Below are positions 60,224 to 64,000 of a stretch of DNA of 64,000 bases, piece after piece. The notes beneath the pieces are model-generated. The model made no database searches, was not told the DNA's origin, and worked only from the letters and a program-made list of their open reading frames with translations. Each line of letters opens with the position of its first letter. Position 1 is the first letter of the stretch. Made by a program: the position numbers and the translations under genes. The stretch comes from Ciborinia camelliae (taxonomy: Eukaryota > Ascomycota > Leotiomycetes > Helotiales > Sclerotiniaceae), in assembly GCA_025890175.1 (NCBI GenBank), contig JANPYM010000006.1, positions 838,376 through 902,375 of the forward strand. The letters run 5' to 3'.

Positions 60224-62878
60224 TCAACTAACCCTTCTTCCCATGATCATTGCATCACTATCAAGCGAAATATCTCCCATCTTGGCTCTCATCTCAGCTT
60301 CTGTTTCTCTCTTGATTCGGATGAAAGCCAATTTCTCAAATTGACTTAAAGCTTTCCACCAATGTCGTCCAGCCTCATGTTCGCTTACTCTCTCCAATAG
60401 ATCGACAACTCTCATCCGAACATCTCGATCCTTGTGAAAAAGTCCAAGGGCAATATAGAAGAGCCCTGCGTGTGACTCAGGTGCTACTGCTAGGAGCTGA
60501 CATATTTCATCGTATGAGTGTGTATATTTCTCCATGGCGACATATATATCACGACTTGTAGTGGGCGTAAGTTTTGTCATCCGAAGGCGATCGTGCAGAT
60601 GATGGAGATCAAGGGCTTTCAGTGGTCGAAAGTTGTAGAGTTGCACAAGATCCTAAGTATTGTAAGTTCTCAATTCCATGAAGGTTCAAGCACAAGACAT
60701 ACCTGCTTAAAGCCGTAATAACTTCGAGTAGCTCTCCAGCCTTCAATTCGATTTACATTACTAGCAAGCTCACGTAACTTTGAGCTATCATCAGGCCAAA
60801 CATATCCATGGCCACTGACATTCTCATTGCCAGGCTCTGCCTTTTCTACTCCAATGTACAAAGCACTCGCGCCGTAAACACTCTCTTCGAATGAAGCTGA
60901 AATTCTGGTGAACTTTACCACCCAGTCTCGCCACTTAGCTCGAACAACACCTTCACCATGTCGAGCTGCAATACTGCGAATCACATCATTCATGAATGCA
61001 GCATCGCCCGTTGGATCACTAGCGGCTTGACTAGTTGATGTTGCAACATTTGTGGCACTGGCATACGCCGGATTTTGTTGCTGAAAGTTAGCAAGTCCCT
61101 CTGTGAGCGGTGCTGGGTCGATCCGACTACTGATCTTCATTCGTCCAGATGGTATGTCACATAGTACGTCCCACCATTCCGGATGATTTTCGAAAGTTGG
61201 GTTTGTTACACCTGCTATGAACCCTGGTACTTTTAAAAGGTCGTCAATCTTGCTGAGATCGGTATATGGAAATGCATGGCGAGTAAATCCACGTAGAATT
61301 CCTCCGGACACCAAAGCACAGGCTGCAAGTACGGCTTCAGCGACCTCACCCGATGGACGATTGTGACCGAGGAAGATGACACGCTTTTGGGTTAACATAG
61401 CATTGACTAATACAATGATAGGATGAGTATGTATCCCCCCTGTTGTAAGATGAGGATGTAGCGCAAACGGAATGGGAGATTTAACGTGAGGTTCGTTGTA
61501 TGTTTGTATAAGTTTTACGAGAGAGAAATCTCCAACAGTCTCGGGGGATACTGCAACGGGAACCTTGATGGGTATCGGAATTCCATTATACATGACTTTG
61601 GTCTCAAATTCATGCGTGTCTCGAGGTACAGCATAGTTCGAATTGGTGAGTTGTTGAACATGTGCTTTTGTACCATTTCGCACTAGATCTGGTCTCGTCG
61701 GTCTCCTTTCTGGGCTTGCGGACATGGCTGTTAGATCGACCTGCGCTTCGCCTTTATCCTCTGCCATACGCATTTGAATCATTTGCTCAAACTTTTCCAC
61801 AAACAGATCTTTGTTGTCGCTAGCTTGTAGAAGGTGTCGTTCGAGTAAACTTAACTTGGGCATTAATGATAAATCCATTGTATTTACTGCCTCATATAAC
61901 TCCGCCAGCGTAGATGTCTGAGGCGTTTTAAAATACTCTTCAAGAGCTAATAGTAGAAGTGGCTGCCAAATATTAGTATCATCTCGATTCGGTATCAGGC
62001 TCAAAATGACATACCTTATAAATGTGCAGAAATGGATGTCGAGTACATATCGCCATAGCTTTTACCACAGCTCCTCTTTTGGCAGTCTTATCTTGTTTGG
62101 TGTTGACAAGATTCAACACATATATTAGAGGCGGGCCTTCACCTCCTTCTGGCTCATCCTCTTCCGAATCCTCCTCCTCACTATCTTCCACAATTTCCAA
62201 AGGGTCAACATTCCCACTTTCAAAAAGTGCCGCCTTGGCTTCTTTCTTCGCTTGTCGTAATCGTTTTCTTTCTGCCTTCTCTTCGGCCTCTTCTTCATCC
62301 TGACTCGTATCTTTATGTAAGAAGAATATCGTCCAATCCTGGTTTCGAACATGGGCTTGATCTGGTAACATCAATTCTGCCAACATGTGTTCGTCTCCTG
62401 TTATTGCAACGGGATATTGGTGTTCCATGATCGGACCCTTATCAATATCGAATGATGCCACCAGTATATATTCGACATGATTCTCGGTATCTCCTCGAGG
62501 ATATTGTGACTTCAACTTTCTCGTAGGATGTGCACCTGGGTGATATTTATTTGGCGCAGATAATGATGAATGCTGAGATGATATGCCGCTGGTAGGAGTC
62601 TTCGAATTGATGGTACTTGGATCAGACCTGCTATCCGTATCTATTGGTGGGGGATTCGGACTTCGTGAAGGACGGCGTTGTGACATGACTGAAGGAGAAC
62701 GAGAAGATGGGAATGAAGATAATGAGGTCCGCCTTTGGAAACTCCCGTTTGAACTCGTCGTTGCACTCCCTATTGTACCCCGCGTGGTGGGACGAAGTGC
62801 TTGCATCGACATGTTGGTAGAATTGGCCTTGCGACTTGAAGGCGCATATGGAACAGCCGATGCCATATAAGAAAGCAT
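60224..62878 (-). CDS. AFI1: Afi1/MesA polarity protein (Afi1 docking plus SPA, DENN-like)
   Basis: Homologue of yeast Afi1 (Arf3-interacting) and Aspergillus MesA, which stabilise the polarity axis and cell-end vesicle docking. Exons complement(60224..60652, 60703..61962, 62015..62878), 2553 nt, 850 residues. The Ser/Pro-rich N-terminus (to about residue 130) leads into the Afi1 docking domain: [49 protein letters not shown]. An acidic/basic insert of about 60 residues follows, then [11 protein letters not shown] and [19 protein letters not shown]. The SPA-type block contains [40 protein letters not shown] and [19 protein letters not shown]. The C-terminal helical part has [20 protein letters not shown]. 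Both introns are about 50 bp. Confidence 0.9.
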
Positions 62879-64000
62879 TACTAGGTTTAAGCTAGTACAA
62901 GTAACCGTTCCACTTTGTGAGACTTCTAGTGGTGAAGATGAGGCCTTAATTCAATCCGTGCGCAGATCGCCCACCAGAAGAAATTTTGAGCGTCAAGGGT
63001 ATCGGCGCTCTGGATTTTCTGGACATCTCCGTACTCCCTGACGGTAATAAACAGGAAGAACCAGGAAGAGGAAGGGTCAATGCTAATATAATTAAAGGTT
63101 TAAATAAATTACCGGGACCGGTATCAAAAATTGAATTGAAGTGAAAGTGGGAGAGGAAGTGGGAGAGGGAGAGGGAGAGGGAGTGGGAGTGGGAGTGGGA
63201 GTGGGAGTGGGAGTGAAAGAGAGAGTGGAAGAGAGAGTAGGTAGGTAAGGTAGGTAGGTAGGTAAAGGTAGAAGAGGAAGAGGAAGTGGAAGTGGAAGTG
63301 GAAGAAAAGGAGAAGCTGAATAAGACGAAAGGATTCATATCATATAGGTAGGGTAGTCATGTAAGTAGCTACCTAGTCATGTAAAGTATGTAAGTACCTA
63401 TATTCATGTAAGTAGGTAGTTATGTAAGTACAGTATGTAGGTAGGTAGGTAGTCATGTCATGCAGGGTATCATTGAGAATGAAAAATGAAGTGTACAATA
63501 ATAGGTAGGTATATGTAAATAGATAGGATTGATAGATCCTGTATGTTGGTAACTTGATATTCCGTACAGTGTGAGTGAGTGAGAGTGAGTACTCCCTCCA
63601 TCCTGTACCGCAATTCTGTTACATACTCCGTATCTACCTACTACCTACCTACCTACTTACCTGCAGTCAAGACTGTCAAGGGTTGTTTGTGGTGTCCGCT
63701 GCATATAATCTTTCATTGCCTCTCTTTTCGTACCTCTTTTCAGGGGTAAAATCTCCAAATTGGGGGTCCAAACTGGGATTACGAAACGTGATGTTCGGCG
63801 ATTGCGAATACCTTCAGGGCTCCAGCTATCTCCCTAGGTTTATTCATCCATATGGCTATTCAAGATATTTACCTACTTAGATCATCATCGTTACGGGTGC
63901 GGGTACCTATTAATTAGATGTTCAAAGTCTATCTACCTACCTAGGTTATCTACAATACCTATTTCAAAATAAAAATCATCGATTAGTTAAGTAATTTTAT
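62879..64000. other. Afi1/MesA upstream region and repeat-rich right edge
   Basis: About 1.1 kb. It holds a purine-rich GGGAGT/GGAAGA tract at 63140-63305, then GGTAGGTA and GTAAGTAGG tracts. A TACTCCGTA motif lies at 63624-63632, and further CCTA runs reach the window edge. No gene recognised. Confidence 0.6.
63140..63305. repeat. Purine-rich hexamer tract, GGGAGT/GGGAGA/GGAAGT
   Basis: Almost pure purine on the plus strand. GGGAGA then GGGAGT units are followed by a GGTA stretch and GGAAGT units, giving a long polypurine-polypyrimidine block upstream of the Afi1 gene. Confidence 0.85.

Overview
The window looks like nuclear DNA of a filamentous ascomycete. The genes have short introns (about 50 to 240 bp) with GTAAGT/GTATGT-type donors. 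A 5S rRNA gene is dispersed among protein genes and a tRNA-Ser carries an intron. A complex I accessory subunit argues against budding or fission yeast. The roughly 40 percent GC background, and intergenic DNA full of TACC/GGTA tetranucleotide tracts, fit Leotiomycetes and probably Sclerotiniaceae (Botrytis/Sclerotinia/Monilinia). That last step is an inference from familiarity, not a database result.

Region by region. 1-5.4 kb: two head-to-tail TPR-DUF4470 paralogues, the first cut by the window edge. 5.4-10.4 kb: no recognisable gene. 10.4-15 kb: a patatin-like lipase, a small inverted-repeat element and the COPII GTPase Sar1. 15-20 kb: gene-poor, holding tRNA-Ser(GCU) and a 5S rRNA. 20-25 kb: a compact cluster of PRP18 and SAP18 (divergent), a four-exon 74-residue complex I subunit and a glutathione transferase. 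25.9-29 kb: a broken MFS transporter diverging from a GNAT acetyltransferase. 31.6-37.2 kb: glycogenin and an M18 aspartyl aminopeptidase. 37.2-42.9 kb: repeat-rich and gene-free. 42.9-47.8 kb: the glutamine-rich Mediator tail subunit MED15. 48.5-49.6 kb: a miniature LTR-type element. 51.3-53 kb: a Whi5/Nrm1-type G1/S repressor. 55-63 kb: TFIIIA and RPB6 (divergent), S-formylglutathione hydrolase and the polarity protein Afi1/MesA.

The most unusual object is the 1,128-bp element at 48485-49612. It has direct terminal repeats of 176 and 196 bp that begin TGTYA and end TGACA. It is flanked by a perfect 5-bp duplication (TTGAT), as expected of an LTR-retroelement insertion, yet it encodes nothing recognisable. 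Its interior is an array of 19 short hairpins whose two arms co-vary between two sequence types. The terminal repeats differ only by transitions plus one indel, which resembles RIP. I do not know a described element with this structure.

Most genes are housekeeping: transcription (MED15, SAP18, RPB6, TFIIIA, Whi5/Nrm1), splicing (PRP18), secretion and polarity (Sar1, Afi1), and metabolism (lipase, glycogenin, aminopeptidase, GST, formaldehyde detoxification, complex I). All exon coordinates were derived by eye from splice motifs, reading-frame continuity and family similarity. Wherever a complete CDS is given, the exon lengths sum to a multiple of three.
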